Assembly (NCBI GenBank): GCA_036320915.1
Contig: JAXBDG010000014.1
Location: 1,550,001-1,614,000 of the forward strand
Source: Linnemannia elongata
Taxonomy: Eukaryota > Mortierellomycota > Mortierellomycetes > Mortierellales > Mortierellaceae
DNA: 64,000 nucleotides
Direction of reading: 5' to 3'
Positions 11,785-24,255 of the stretch are shown here, in pieces (within the stretch, counting starts at the first letter, position 1; every line of letters begins with the position of its first letter). Below the pieces are notes generated by a model. It did not search any database. It was not told the DNA's origin and was given only the letters and a program-made list of their open reading frames with translations. The position numbers and the translations under genes are program-made.

Positions 11785-12551
11785 TTCTCTTAACGTAATT
11801 AATAAAACAAAAGACGCGAGCTTAATGCATAACGATAATGGTGATCTGGTGGAGGAAAAAGCGAGTCGTTTTGCCCAACTGTCTCCCTCGTCCTCTCATC
11901 AAGTCTTCTGGTCTTAAGAGGCAGGGGGGCAGTAATAAAGGTAACAACTGGTGCCATTACGATGGTTGCTCTACGAGTGTATTCTCCGTTGCTTTGACCA
12001 CAACCTGACCATTCCCGCAGTCTTACCGACGAATAGCTCGTCTAGGATAATGACTGCGTATCCTTGGGCTCAGATATGGTTAATGTACTTCTGCTGCCTT
12101 GAACGTTGGTTTTATGTCCGCTCTGCCAAAGGAGGCTACCTGATCATGTACAAGCTTGAAGATCGCGGACATTTGCCGGTTCACGAAAGGCGACCCTGCT
12201 GGACGACACCTTTCTCTCATGTTGCGCTAACTCAAGTATGGACAGATAAGGACTCAAGTTGGACGTTGTTTCCGGGTTTGCGGACGATTATTATCTTTAG
12301 GTCTGTACTTGGATAGGTCCTGTTGAATAACCTTTCGCGTTCCTAGGATTTCTTATTTACTTTTCCTTTTGTTTCGTCGTAAACATTGCGCTTCTCACTT
12401 TTTTGTTGGAGTAGTTGGGTTGTTATTAATAATGGTAGATAAGAACTATGGTACAAGTATTGGTTGCTATGTGCAAAATGCGAAAGGTCCGTCGGCGGAA
12501 AGGACGTCTCCCACTTGAAAAAAGAAGAGCGAAAGAAAAGAAAAGCCGTAC
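11785..12551. other. Convergent spacer between F-box and ceramide synthase genes
   Basis: 767 nt between two stop codons. It holds the AATAAA of the F-box gene at 11801-11806. A 121-codon plus-strand frame at 11951-12316 has no recognisable domain and lies in 3' UTR territory. The ceramide synthase stop at 12552 overlaps a good donor-like GTGAGT on the minus strand, so a short alternative last exon could lie inside this spacer. Confidence 0.5.
11801..11806 (+). terminator. AATAAA poly(A) signal of the F-box gene
   Basis: AATAAA 16 nt after the stop codon at 11784. Confidence 0.65.
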
Positions 12552-14691
12552 TCACTGTAAAACAGTCTGATCGTGCAAGACTTGCATCGACCTCCTGGGC
12601 ACATCCTCGACTTCAACCGCCTTCTTCGTCTCGTCGACGACTTCTTCCTCAGCCTCTTCCTCATCCTCACTTCGAACATCCTCGCTGTTCTCGCCCTTCA
12701 AGACCTTGAGTACAATCTTGAAGATCATGGCCAGCCAGAATACTAGGACAGCATACAGGCCGCACAATAGCACTTGGAATCCCTTCAACACCGCAGGCGT
12801 GAAATAGAGCCCATTGCTCGGATCCCAGACCATCGTCGCAAATTGAGGAGCCTTGAACGTCGCCAGAATGATTTGTCCGAACCAAACGTGGCGTGTATAA
12901 ATCCAGGTGACGACAAAGAAAACAAATCCAACATCAGCAAGCTGGTCCTTCTGACAGTACTTGAGCATCTTGCAAGCAGCAAGGACAATATCCGAGAAAT
13001 CCATGGAACACAGGACGGCGTGGCCGACAGAGGTCAAGTTGAACGAGTACGAGAACCCGATGAGAAGGCAGGTGATGACGTGGTGGATCATGAATTCTAG
13101 GAAGTCTTTGCGGCGTTTTTCGATACCCAGTACCGCGAGGAGGAATTGTTGGACCCAGAAGGCAAACTGGACGAGATAGTACCATTTCATGGTTGGGTCT
13201 AGGTGGGTCTTGGGGTAGTCACGCCAGAAGAATGTCGAGTCTGACCAGTATGAGGAGTCGTATAATAAGCACTATGAGATCAAGTAATGTACAATGTCAG
13301 TGTCATATAACGCAATTACAACCAACAGAAAAAAGGAGAGCAAGGAAGGGCAAGGGGTAATTGAAATCATGCATGGCAACATGTGTGGAGGGTGAGGCGT
13401 AATGTATGAGAAGGCTGCTTACCATGCCAAAGGTCCACATGCATCCGTCATAGATAACGAGCCATCCTACATTACGAGAGAGCGAAGGAAAAGCGCGTAA
13501 AATACGCAAAATTGAAGCAGTAGTTAGCTCTTTGTGCTCATTACCACAATCAGATCGAGCATATCTACGGCGCAGTTTCGTAAACCCACATGCTCGCGCG
13601 GTTGCCATCGTACCTTGCTCAGCGAAGCGCAACAGCTTGCCCTCGCGCGCATGCTCCTCCTTCTTAAGCTTCATTCTCAACGCCTTCTTTGCGTCAAGCG
13701 TCAATCCTGCTACTCTCTTCTCCTCCGATCGCACCGATGGATTGGCCAATGACGATACTGAGCTCGACTGCTGTCCCTGCTGCTGCTTCTTCTTTTTCCC
13801 ACCAACTCCCAGGCGGCGACCGAGTGGGATTAACAAAAAAGTCATCACGGCCTCACGAATAGCAGTCCAGATCATGACCCAGACCATGACCATGTACAGA
13901 TCGTTCCACCCCTTGCCGTACACGACTTGCTTCTGCCCTGTCACCTCGTCGAACAGCACCGTCTGGTACTGCAGAGCCATTGCCTGAGACGACCAAGCGT
14001 CGTTCGGGTTGTACGCGCCTAGCTTGGGTTTCCATTTCTTGATCATCGCGGGGCTTCCTGCTCCTGCACGGGTCCAGGTTTCAGGGAGGGACTTCCAGAT
14101 GGGGGGAGGGATCATTGCTGTCAAGCTGCTCACCAGATCAACATTATGGCCATCACGGATTTCTTTGGAGACGATGAGGATGTGGGACGCAAAAACAGCG
14201 AGGATGACTGAGCACGAAAGGACCAATTGGTGCTGGATCAAGAACGACGACCAAGTTTGCTCGTTCTGCTTCTGGACTGGGACCAGAAACCCATCCTTGT
14301 TGTACTGGTAGAGGGGCTGACTCGCATCGTCGTCTAATTCTTCGTCGTCAAACTTGGGCGTTCCTTCAGGTGGAGAGGGTGATCGACCGAGGGTGGGGTC
14401 TTGGAGTTGGTGGCGACGATGGTCGTAGTGATGGGGCTGACCCGTCGTAGAGTCGATGCTGGCTTTGCGTCGGTAGGACGAGTTGCGTTGTTGGAGGGGC
14501 ATCCGTGGACGGAGACCTGCACTGTCGGTTGTGTTGTCGGTCATGTTGGAGGAGAACGTGGTTGCTGGTGATGTCGTTGCGGCAGTTGCGGTTGAGAGTG
14601 CGGAGGTGGGAGAAGGAGAGATCGAGGCAGAGAAGACTGGAGAGTCGAAGTCTGTCTTTGGAGTAAGAGCGTTTTGTATAGGGTCCTTCAT
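12552..14691 (-). CDS. LAG1: Ceramide synthase (Lag1/Lac1 family, TLC domain)
   Basis: Exons complement(join(12552..13271, 13423..13466, 13614..14691)), 613 residues. Introns of 151 and 147 nt are in phase, and the 44-nt middle exon encodes WLVIYDGCMWTFGM. The enzyme N-acylates sphingoid bases with acyl-CoA in the endoplasmic reticulum membrane. The Lag motif is intact: MIHHVITC with the His pair at 437-438, then FSYSFNLTSVGH and MDFSD with Asp465 and Asp468. Several hydrophobic spans surround it. The first 120 residues are Ser/Thr/Ala-rich and probably cytosolic and disordered, longer than in yeast Lag1. The C-terminus is acidic (DEEEAEEEVVDE), as in yeast Lag1/Lac1, where an acidic tail carries casein-kinase sites. 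Its neighbour on the same strand is ERG8, but 1.8 kb separates them. Confidence 0.92.
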
Positions 14692-16524
14692 CCGTGGTCA
14701 CTCTGGAGTATTAGTAGAAAGGTTGTTGTTATGCGAAAAAGGAACGAAGAGTCGGAGAACTAAGTGAGATGACGGTTTATGAGAAGGAAGGTAGAGGGTG
14801 GGTATGAGTCGTCAATTGAGTAAAGGGAAGCAAGTAAAAATAAGGGTAGAAAAGGGAATGAAGGAGAAAGGAACGACCACCTGCTGTCCTTATATACCAA
14901 CACCTTTCATTCACTTGTTTGACAATGACGACAATGAAACCCCGTTGTTCCTTTTGTGGATCGGTATCTCCATGTCATCGTGCGTCCAATATTGCCATAA
15001 AATACCGACACACTCTCTCCCTCTCTCTCTCTCTCATCGTGGATGACAAAGACGCTCCCTTGATTCTTGCAAAAGGGTGAGTATGGTATGAGAGGGGTGG
15101 TCCGAACGGCATTTAATCGCGCTCTTGCTCGTTTCTGAACTCAAAATCCATGCGGAGAGACGACTGCGCGGAAATACCCTTTTTCCTTCCCTCTCCTTTC
15201 CTATTGTCGTCTTCTCCTCTCTCTCCGGACGGATAATTATTGCAACAAAAAAAACATATCCGCCCGTTCATCTGCCAGTGCAATCCATGTCATCACATCC
15301 TTTCCTGTTCTTGTCGCCACCCTGTGCATGAATCCTTTGTTGATTCCTAAAGAGACAAACGAATCTCTTCCTTCATGCTCTGGTCTCAGGCTTCTCCCTC
15401 TAATATCGTCTCCTGTGGTCCATCCTCTCCAGTGCTCCTTCTCTTGCTCGTGTCTGCATATGTGCAACGTAGGAAGGCGCAGGGCCTAGTTGTTATTCTT
15501 CCATGCCTTGCTGCGCTTCTCACTGCCTTCTCTGCCCCTTCTCTCTCGGTAAGGGACAGATCTCGATGACGATCGATAAAATCGGTCCTGTCGTTGGATC
15601 AAACATCAAGTGTGTAAAATGACCTCCCTTGTAAAGGGCCTCTCGCCAGGTATGAAAGCCTTGTTTGTTGGAGAGACAAATAGTCGGTGAGGGAAGGGAA
15701 TGAGATGGTTTCACCAACCTTGTTATCGGATAAAAAAAATAGTCTGAGGAAAGAGGGGATATGCACGAGACACAGAGAAAAAAAGCCCAGACAAATTTAA
15801 CCCAGAAAGAAATACTGAGAACGTGAGTTTGAAGCAAGAGGGAGAAGGATGAGATGGGTGTTGATGTGGATACGCAATGCAAGAAGACAAAGAGGGAAAA
15901 AGGGAGGGAAGAGGAGCAATGGGTAAATGGGACGGTAGGGTAGGGAAGGTGGCGGAAGGAGGAAAAAGGTGTGAAAATGCGATGCCGTGTACAGGCCTTA
16001 CTTATATGGATTTCAATCTCGCCTGGTAATCACATCCCAACCTGTTCCGGCTTACTCTGGTTGACTTCTTGACACTCGTGGACATTCGCATTGCAACTCG
16101 TTCTGTCTGTTGCAAGTTCTGTCAGGGCTGACCAAGACAATGAGTAGGGTGAGCGAGAGAGAGAAAAAGAGACAAGACGGTGAGGTCTCAGGGACAACAA
16201 TGTCAACAAGGACTCAAATTTGTCACAAGCACACTGCGCATAAGGAAGAAAGCAATTGAACCGTTGCTCATCTTTAACGCCGTTCGTTGGTCGGAGAAAT
16301 AATACACTGAAAAAGTCGCGCAGAGAGGAAGGTCAAATCCTGCCAGTGAAAATGACGGCATGAGGACGAATATATACTGCATTGTTGGTCGCTTTGGGCG
16401 ACAAAGTTCTCCTGGGTCGTTTGTTTACCGAATTGAACACAGGAAAGAAACAAAAAAAATGCGCTGCGCTGCTTTCAAATACATATTACATTCTATGAGG
16501 ATAAAAGGGGGTGGCAAAGGGATA
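14692..16524. other. Spacer between ERG8 3' end and ceramide synthase start
   Basis: 1.8 kb with no convincing coding sequence on either strand. The first few hundred bases should hold the ceramide synthase promoter. CT-rich patches occur at about 15014-15037 and 15177-15225. I see no RNA gene. Confidence 0.55.
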
Positions 16525-18304
16525 TCAAAGCTGGAGGAGACGCTGGACAGTAGGAGTTTGTTCGGAGAGTGGCTTACTATCGCCATGTCCATGACCCAAC
16601 TCAACAACAAGTCCTCCCTCGACTGACTCCTGGCACAGCAAGGGTCCAACACTCATCTCTTGGAAACCAGACCACACGCCCTCAACACCCATCCTGGACT
16701 CGTCCGATAACACAATGCAAAAGATGGCGTCGAAGCCTCCAGCGCCAGGGACACCAGCCATCAAAACTCCAGGCACCATCATGCATGCATCCAACAAACG
16801 TGTCTGCTCTTCAGGCTCAACAGGCACCTCGGAGAGCTTGCTCATCTCCCGGAGGTATCGACGAACTGTTAAGAACTCGTTGTGGATCTTGACAAGCAGC
16901 TCCAATGTAGCATCCTCGTTTGTGATCGTTTGGTTCACAAGTCCTGCCCATTCTGATGCTGCCACGATGCTGGCCATCTGGATTGAACGATCATATGCCT
17001 CCGGGTGGTTCTTTGCAACCTGTTCCAGCTCCTTCAACAGCTCAACCACTTTGTCGTTCGATCCTCCCAGACGGGACCAGAGACCGTTGGCCTCCTCAGG
17101 CTTGGTCTTACGCCATTTCAGGACGTTCGAGACCAAGGTTGGGGTGTGGCTTCCTGCATCGATATCTGCTAGCATGAGGTGCAGTCTGGGCGCCAACTTG
17201 AATGGCATAACAACATTGTCCCAGGCAGTCTCCTTGGGTGTGACAATCTTCAACAAGGCTGGGATGTCATGAATGGCGTCCTGATGCATGACAGACTGAA
17301 GAACCTCGGGGCTGAACCTCCGGTAGGTATGGCTTCCCCAAACAGCGGAAGAGACATCAAATCCACTTCCGACCTTTCCTTGAGCGAGACAGTGCACAAA
17401 CTGGGCGACATTGTGGATGAACTGGGTGTTGGTGGTGTGGTCCTGTTGGAGTTTTGAGGCGTCAAAGTGGATAAAAATAGCGGCGACCAACGAGGTGATC
17501 AAGGCAGCAGAAGATCCAAGTCCTGTCTTGTGTACTTTGCTGAGTGTAGTGTGAGTCGAGGCGAACAATGGGATCTGCTTCAATGATTCCGTGTTGAGGT
17601 CCAGTCCTCTTGTCTCAAGCTATCCTCGATTAGAAAAAGATGAGAGAAAAAAGACTCAAAGGTCAGACCATGCAACATTCCTGCTTAGGTTATATAACCT
17701 TTCGGGAAAATGTCAGTCCATAATTTCTGTGCTCGCACAATGAGAACACGCCACTCCTCAAAGATGTGGTTGGTTACCTCTTTGCGTTGAGAGTAAAAGT
17801 CGTTGTTTCCAGCAATCACAATCTCGAGTCCGGACTCCAGGGTCTTGGTCAAGGTCTCTGCAGGGACCAAGCGAGCCAGCATCGCGAATGAGTAGTTCAA
17901 GGCCAATTCTACAAACGTGTTCCTTGATTCATCTTCCTTGCTATTTATCGTGTCACAATCAAATCGAAAAGGGCGTTTACCATTAAGCATTTTATTACAG
18001 GTAGAAAACAAAACAACCGATAATGGAAATGCAGACACAGACAAAGGGCTATTACCTGGGTGAAAAGTCGACAGTGGTGCCTTGGAGGGTGATCCAGTAG
18101 GTCCATGTGGCGTTGTTGAACTGAGGGGATCGAACTACGACCTTGTAGGGTGATGTGGTGGTGGAGTGATGACCGGGGCGGATCAGGGTATAGAAGCGAG
18201 CATCAGTAGCGACGACAAGACCGGAGAATGCGGGGTCCAGCACAAGATATCCTCCAGCCAGCAACACCTTCCCTGGCGCCGAGACGATCCTATTAGTTCG
18301 AACG

Positions 18305-18346
<42 letters not shown>

Positions 18347-18456
18347 TGTGTTTGGTTACTTTGTTCCAGTGCTAAAAGAAAGGCACGCTGCTGTAGTCAA
18401 GAGTCCGAAGTGATGAGCAAGGGTCCTTCTTTACGTTGTTCTGTCTGTGGAGGTCA
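16525..18456 (-). CDS. ERG8: Phosphomevalonate kinase
   Basis: Exons complement(join(16525..17619, 17778..17940, 18056..18289, 18434..18456)), 504 residues, all phases consistent. It phosphorylates 5-phosphomevalonate to the diphosphate in the mevalonate route to sterols and isoprenoids. The 23-nt first exon encodes MTSTDRT. Exon 2 opens with [14 protein letters not shown] (residues 9-22), the N-terminal signature of eukaryotic ERG8. The GHMP kinase loop KTGLGSSAA is at 171-179, and [14 protein letters not shown] near the C-terminus is the second GHMP glycine motif. Length is close to fungal Erg8 (about 450-500). Intron 1 carries a 39-nt T run on the coding strand ending 14 nt from the acceptor. 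No other mevalonate gene is in the window. Confidence 0.95.
18305..18343 (+). repeat. A39 homopolymer (T39 on coding strand) in ERG8 intron 1
   Basis: Thirty-nine A on the plus strand, read as poly(T) in the ERG8 transcript orientation. Its end lies 14 nt from the intron 1 acceptor at 18290, where a polypyrimidine tract is expected. Confidence 0.95.
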
Positions 18457-19921
18457 TTGTACGTTAGTGTAAGTGAATGAGTGTTGATGGGGTTGATGAA
18501 GAAAAGAGTGGAAAGTAGAGTACAAGCAAGCAAAAAGAGCAAGTCGTGAGAAAAGCTATAAAAAGTTGGTGCAGTGATAAAATGAATGGACAAATGAGCG
18601 TCCAATTTTAGTGGCGATCAATCGTACGATCCATTGGCTGTTGCAGTCGCGATCGGATCACATTCTTCTATGTCATGACCCTGATTTTTTTTTGGGCCAT
18701 AAAAAAAAAACTTTTCGCGTCTCTTTGTTTGTCTTTCTTTCAACCTTCTCCCTCTTCCTCACTTCACCTCCACCTTGTCTTCAACTTCCTTCACCCTTTC
18801 TCGTGTCCGCGTATCACCCATCTTTTCATCATCAGGTAAGCATGCTCATCCCTCCTATCCCTTTACATATCCCTCCTTGCCTCATCTTATTGTCCCCTAT
18901 ATCCCCCAGAAAGACCCACTTTTAAGTCAGAGCATATGTTGCCGTTGTCTTCAACTTGTTGAGGTCAACAACCCATCTGGTCACTTGCTCGTTACAAATG
19001 TGGAAGATTAAATTCCTACCGCCTGCTCTGCGACTTGTTTTAAGACGCTTGCGATTGTGTAGGATACCGTTTCATGAGAGTTGAAGATCTCACCAACCCC
19101 TCCTTCTCCTTTGCCTTCGGGTGAAGGGCCAGGAGTTAATCTCGGTGGATTTTCTTAGTGTTTGAAACAAATATTCCCTCACCTTTCCTTCCTCTTTCTG
19201 ATCGAGTTTATTGTTGAAAGGAAAGATTGACTAACAGATGTTGCCTTGGTTATCATTTTGTTAGGTTTATTTTATTTCTCTCGGGATATCGTCAGGATAT
19301 ATGGGATGCAACATGGATCAAGAGCGGATGGGAGCAGATGTTTTTAAGATGTTGTACAAGAAAAAAAAATAAACAAAAAATATTAATTTGCTTGGTTCTC
19401 CGGATGTTCGTCAATAACTGTCGTTTGTTTGTATTCAGTTGCCTCACCTCTGGGGACGATATTCTCAATGGTTGATGTGTTTGCAACCATGCCTTTGTTG
19501 CACCTTTGCATACTTAGGCGTCCCGTATTCCCTTTCAGCCTGTTAACCCATGTACTGTCTTCGTCATCCTCAGTTGCTGCTACGACATTCAAAGTTTTTT
19601 TGCCCATTGGTGAAGAATAAGAGTGCGGACAAGAGCAAGACTTTTTTTTGATAAAAGCTATTTCGTGAGTCCGCCAGAGTTAGGACGACATTTCAATGAA
19701 AATGGATTGCAAATCGTCTCTGGTACTGGGCAGATATAAAAACCACACGCAGGTCATGAAGAAAACGGCTGGATATCGCTGTTGCTATTTGTATTGTCGA
19801 TTAATCGAGTAAAGAGCTATGAAGTTACTTCAGCCCCACAAATCCATCGCGTCGCCGCTATTCGTCCACAATCAAGAAGAAAAGAAAGGATTAGCTCAAC
19901 GATCAGTGAAAAAGACAAGCT
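18457..19921. other. Spacer upstream of ERG8
   Basis: 1.46 kb between the start of ERG8 and the stop of the SAPS-like gene, both on the minus strand. It should contain the ERG8 promoter near 18457-18900 and the SAPS-like 3' UTR near 19700-19921. A pyrimidine-rich stretch runs from about 18720 to 18920. No coding sequence I can support. Confidence 0.5.
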
Positions 19922-22900
19922 TCAACTAATAAATGGATCCTTGAAAGCGTACCTGGCATCGGCCTGCGAGGACTCGTTAGCGACTCGGTTCTTCTTGTTC
20001 ATCTTGTTTTTCCGCTTCTTCTCCCGCTTCTTCTCTTTCCGTCGCTTCAATAGCTCCTCTTCGGTCTCTGTCACTCCTGTCGCGCTATTACTATCCGACT
20101 CGCCCTTTTGCCGGCTCTCGTCCTCCGACGTATCATCCCCCTCAGTTCCGCTATCCTTCTCGTGTCCGCCATCAGAGCTGTCTCCGGTAGACATGTCAGA
20201 CGAAATCGAGCCGTTAGTTGATGAAGTTGAACCATCGGAATGTCCCGCTTCATCGTCTTCGCCGCTAGTATCATCAGCTGCGGCGCTGCTACTTGGCCGT
20301 TTCTTCTTGTTCTTCTTTTTCTTTTTGGACTTGGTCGTTGTCCCTGCTGCCGTTACCGTCGTCGTTGCTGTTGCCACTGTATTTCCTACAGCCGATGCGG
20401 CCGAGCCTGCCTTCGTGCCATTGGTTTCTGACGACGCATTTCCTGAAGCCGCTACTGGCTTGAGCTTATTCCCACTTGCCTTGCTGGCCGCGTTCGCCAC
20501 CCTCATCGCGTCAATCACTCGCTGAGGAGGGATCAACTTCCAGTCCACGCTCGGCATCATGTTGGCGAGTGCCTTCTGGACTTCCAACTCCTTCTGCTGT
20601 TCCTGCTTCTCAAGTTCTTCCGCATCTGCGGCAGGGTCATACTTCATTGGTACCCCAAATCCAAGCGAGTTCCCGTCTACATGGTCAACAAGGTTTGAAG
20701 AATGAGATACTGCGATTCCATGTGAAATAAATAAATGATTGACAGACGTTAAACAAGTATGAAAACCTACATTGAGATCCGAGATCAATGCCTTCAGTTC
20801 CACGAGCTGACACGCCAGGAATGCCGATGTGACGCTTGGTCATGGGGGACTCAGTGGAATGCCTTGATTGGAGGGGAGCAAATTGGAACCGAAGGTTGGG
20901 ATCCATATTGCACAGGGTATCCCGGGTCTGCTTCAAGGTCGCATGACGAAGGGTCGGTGCGAATTCCTTCCACACCGTGTGGTCCCTAAGGATATCCGTC
21001 CAGTAAGTCTCGGAGATCCTTCCTTCTTTGGCTTCCTCCTCCATGGCGTTCTCATCCTTTGCTTCTGCAGCCCGCTGCTCCACGTCCGCCGCGAGACGGA
21101 GACAGTTCAAAATCAGAATGATATATCCTCTGGATCCGGTTGGTTCCTCAGTGTCCAAGTAATGTTCAATCAAACGCCTAATAAATTCTGTCTGCATGAA
21201 GAACAGGTCGTATACTGAAGCCTGCTCCGAGTAGAGGACCACTCTGAACATTTTGTAAAAATGCACATGGAACGCATTGTTGAAACTAATGTCGGAAATT
21301 CGTAGAGAAAGGTTAAACGTATTAGCAAGAAAGGGTGATAGCGTGCAAGTGGGGAGAGTACGTAAATATATATGTCCTGATTGAATCGAAGGAACATACC
21401 GGAACTGAATAAAGCTGTCGACAAGACTTGACCAAAAGCTAGCTGGGATCGACTCCAAAAGAGTTGGGTTGTCCTTTACATCGTTCAAGCAGTGGTATAT
21501 TGAGTCCAAAAGCCAGAGTCGAGCCACTGTGAATGATTTTGGAACTGTGTATCCCGGCAACTCTAAACTGTTCAGAACAACCGGCGAAACAAAACATGTT
21601 AGCAATCAGCCGTAATATGCTACCAGAGCAATAAAACGGCGCCTGTCAGTTATGAGAAACGGGCGGCGCCTTACACTTCTCCTGCATTTTTGGATCCGAC
21701 GAAAGCGTTGCAGAGGCTAGGAATATGCGCGCCGAGATGCCTGCCAAACCCGTTGGCAATCTGCTCCAGATAAGAATCTACCCTGTCGTACGACTTTTCA
21801 GTAATGTAGATGCTGTTTGCGAACATATCTTGGAATGGCAATTGAATACTATGTTTTCAGGAGATAAGAAAAATAGTGTCAGCAATGTTTGAAGGGGTTG
21901 CTTTTCACAGACTGACTCTTTCCGCACAGCTGGAAAAGCTTTACCTGCGGACAAGTATAGAGTAAATGATCTCTATGCAACTGTGTCGTCTCACTGGCGA
22001 GTCGGATAGGACTCCTTGAACAAGACGCTCTGCCCAGATGGGATCGTCGCCCAGGCACGAGAAAAAGATTTTCGCGTCCTTTGCTCGCGTTGCCTCGTCC
22101 AGAAGGGAAATAACAAAATCTCCCATGCTAGGAGTAGGGTCTACCAAATGAGATTTATAAGTGATAAGTCGGTTGAGCTATTGAGACATAAATGCCAAAT
22201 ACATTATTATGTGATATTGCTTACCACCGGCTAGGGTAATCATGGTGAGAAGCATCTCCATAAAGTGTCCACGCTGCAGGACGCGATAAAAGTCCTGAAC
22301 CTTCTCCGCAAAGCCGTAGGTATAGGCGGGGAAGAGGACCTTGATCATCGAGAGAGCAACCGGCGCTTGATCTAGAAATGGCAGCATTTCAAAAACCAGA
22401 GGAGCCTTGGCCTGTCCTGTCGCTGGGTCAACATCCTCAAAAAGGGTCACCATAGTCTGGGACCTAAACTTTTTGAGGATGGTCTCGAACACCTTTTGAA
22501 AGTGGTAAAAATTGCCGTTGGACTCTGGTCTGAAAATCTTGAACAACTCCTTGACTAATCAAACCATAGTATGCAAGATCCAAAGAGGGCGACGGGAAGA
22601 TAGAGGGTGTTAGGCACTGGAATGTATCCAAACAGTAACAAAACGCTCCTGATCCAGAACAATGCGCCATTATAAACTAACCGATAACTTGGTGGCCGCT
22701 ACTGAGGATGAACTCGTTGTAGACGTCGCTGCGAGTGAGAAAGTTCATGGTGGTGTATGACTTTTTCATGAGGTTGATGTCCGCATAGTCCCGCTTTCTC
22801 CTGCTGTACTTGAGTCGGGTCATGAACTTTGATTCTTGATTGGTCTCGTCATTGTCCATGTCCTCGTTTAACTCCTTTGCGATCTCTGGGTCCAGGCGGG

Positions 22901-23844
22901 TGATGCACTCGATGACAAACGGAAGCATGCCTATCACGGATAGATGCATAATAAATTGGCTATGTCAGCATTGTTTCATTTGCAAACGAAGCAAAGCAAT
23001 TGAGCAGTCGGTACAGGCAGAAGCATTATCATGTGTGTTATGTAGATAACAAAAACTTACCATTGATCATGAAGACCTGAAGCAACTTATCGTTGAGTTT
23101 TGTGTTCTCGAGTTCAAGGAATCGACTAACGATGGGCTTGGCAGCTTCCAGCTTGGCTTCCTCTGTGGCTTGACGGGCTGCTGCGCTGCTCAAAGAACCC
23201 TTGCTGGATTTGGGCTTGACCGAGACCTTTGACTTTTTCGTGATCTTTTTGGTGGGTGTGGCGGAAACGACCTTGGACGATGAGTTTGAGGGCGAGGTTG
23301 AGAGGCCGATGGCGACCTTCTTGGCCTTGTTGCCAATTGATCCTGAGCGGTTGCGCTTGGGGGCATCGATCCGCTGGCTGAGCCTTCGGAGGACGCTCTC
23401 GTCCGAGTTGGCATCGGCGTTCTCATCGCTATCGTCGGAGGCTTCGTGATCCTGGCTTGAGCTGCTGCTGTCGTCCTCGCTGTCATGGTGATTATCATCA
23501 CGATCGTCGTTGTCGTCGTCATCGTCGTCGTCGTTATCGTCGTTGTCGTGGCTGTCTATGTCTTCATCTTCATCGTTATCGTCGTCTTTATGGTCGTCGC
23601 TTTCACCGCTGCTTCCATTGATATCGCTACTGCGGTTCTTGTTGTTGTTGCTGTCTGTAGAGAGGGCGGAGTGGATGATAGTGACACCAGGGGCGATAGG
23701 AGTAGTATCGATGAGGTCCTCGTCCATGGCGTGCTCGCTGATGGCCTGTAGAGGAGAGGAATGACCCTGTCCGTGTCCGTCGGAGGTGAAGGTTGAGGGT
23801 GTCCAAGCGCGACTCTTTTCCCGCTTTGCGGTGTTCTTGACCAT
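19922..23844 (-). CDS. SAPS-like protein, putative Sit4/PP6 phosphatase regulatory subunit
   Basis: Exons complement(join(19922..20676, 20771..21285, 21400..21567, 21675..21848, 21945..22140, 22225..22554, 22682..22930, 23061..23844)), 1056 residues. Seven introns of 84-130 nt keep frame. Start is MVKNTAKREK at 23844; an in-frame ATG at 23931 is possible. The N-terminal 220 residues are Ser/Asp-rich with long acidic runs. The middle (about 225-800) is an all-helical repeat region (LNDKLLQVFMINGMLPFVI, RRHSCIEIIYSILVR, FRFNNAFHVHFYKMFRVVL, RGYIILILNCLRLAA). Its order and pattern resemble the SAPS domain, which binds Sit4/PP6 catalytic subunits; this match is by eye and is the weak point. After LGFGVPMKYDP the C-terminus is Ala/Ser/Thr-rich, then Lys-rich (KKKKKNKKKR) and acidic. 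A donor-like CAGGTACGC near the stop leaves room for an alternative last exon. Other ARM/HEAT-type scaffolds cannot be excluded. Confidence 0.6.
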
Positions 23845-23920
23845 GTAGAAGGGGGGTTTGTTTTTTTGCTGGTTGTCGTCGAGAAGGAGGGGGTGAGGAG
23901 GAAGGAAGGGGGTAAGATAA

Positions 23921-23980
23921 AGGTAAGGCAAGGCAAGGCAAGGTAAAGTAAGGTAAGGTAAGGAGGGGAGGGGAGGGGAG
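23921..23980 (+). repeat. Pentameric AGGTA/AGGCA then GGGGA repeats
   Basis: Imperfect 5-bp tandem array of AGGTA and AGGCA units running into GGGGA units, about 80-140 nt upstream of the SAPS-like start codon, probably in its 5' leader. Confidence 0.8.
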
Positions 23981-24183
23981 AGAGAAAGAGAGAAAGAAGG
24001 AAGAGAATACGTTTGATGAAAGAAGAAAGAAGGAAAGAAGAGGAATTGATGAGAAGAGAAAAGAAGGAAAAGAAAGTTGTGCGTGTGTTTGATCGTGTAA
24101 TCCCGACAGGGAGAGAGGAATGTGAAGTCTCTCTCCCCAACTGTCCCTCCAGCTGCTTTTGAATCCGTCTTTGCTGGATCTTA

Positions 24184-24255
24184 TTTTTTTTTTTTTTTTT
24201 TTTTTTTATTTTTTCCTTCTTCAAGGGCCGTGGTGGTGGTGGTGGTGGTGGTGGT
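24184..24255 (+). repeat. T24 homopolymer followed by (TGG) run
   Basis: T24 at 24184-24207 and TGG repeats at 24231-24255, in the divergent promoter region. Confidence 0.9.

Noticed and set aside
11951..12316. 121-codon plus-strand frame after the F-box gene
   Set aside because: It lies after a poly(A) signal, has no recognisable domain and no support beyond being open.
12343..12551. Extra last exon of ceramide synthase using the GTGAGT that overlaps the stop codon
   Set aside because: Possible on signal strength, but the uninterrupted model already ends in a normal acidic C-terminus and the would-be exon shows no conserved content.
19922..23844. Reading the helical-repeat protein as a SMEK/Psy2 PP4 subunit
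   Set aside because: The N-terminal EVH1-like domain and the SMEK motifs I know are absent; the order of segments fits the SAPS family better.
23921..23980. AGGTA/AGGCA repeats as a telomere-like array
   Set aside because: The unit is five bases and irregular, unlike the TTAGGG-type telomere repeat, and it sits inside a gene leader.
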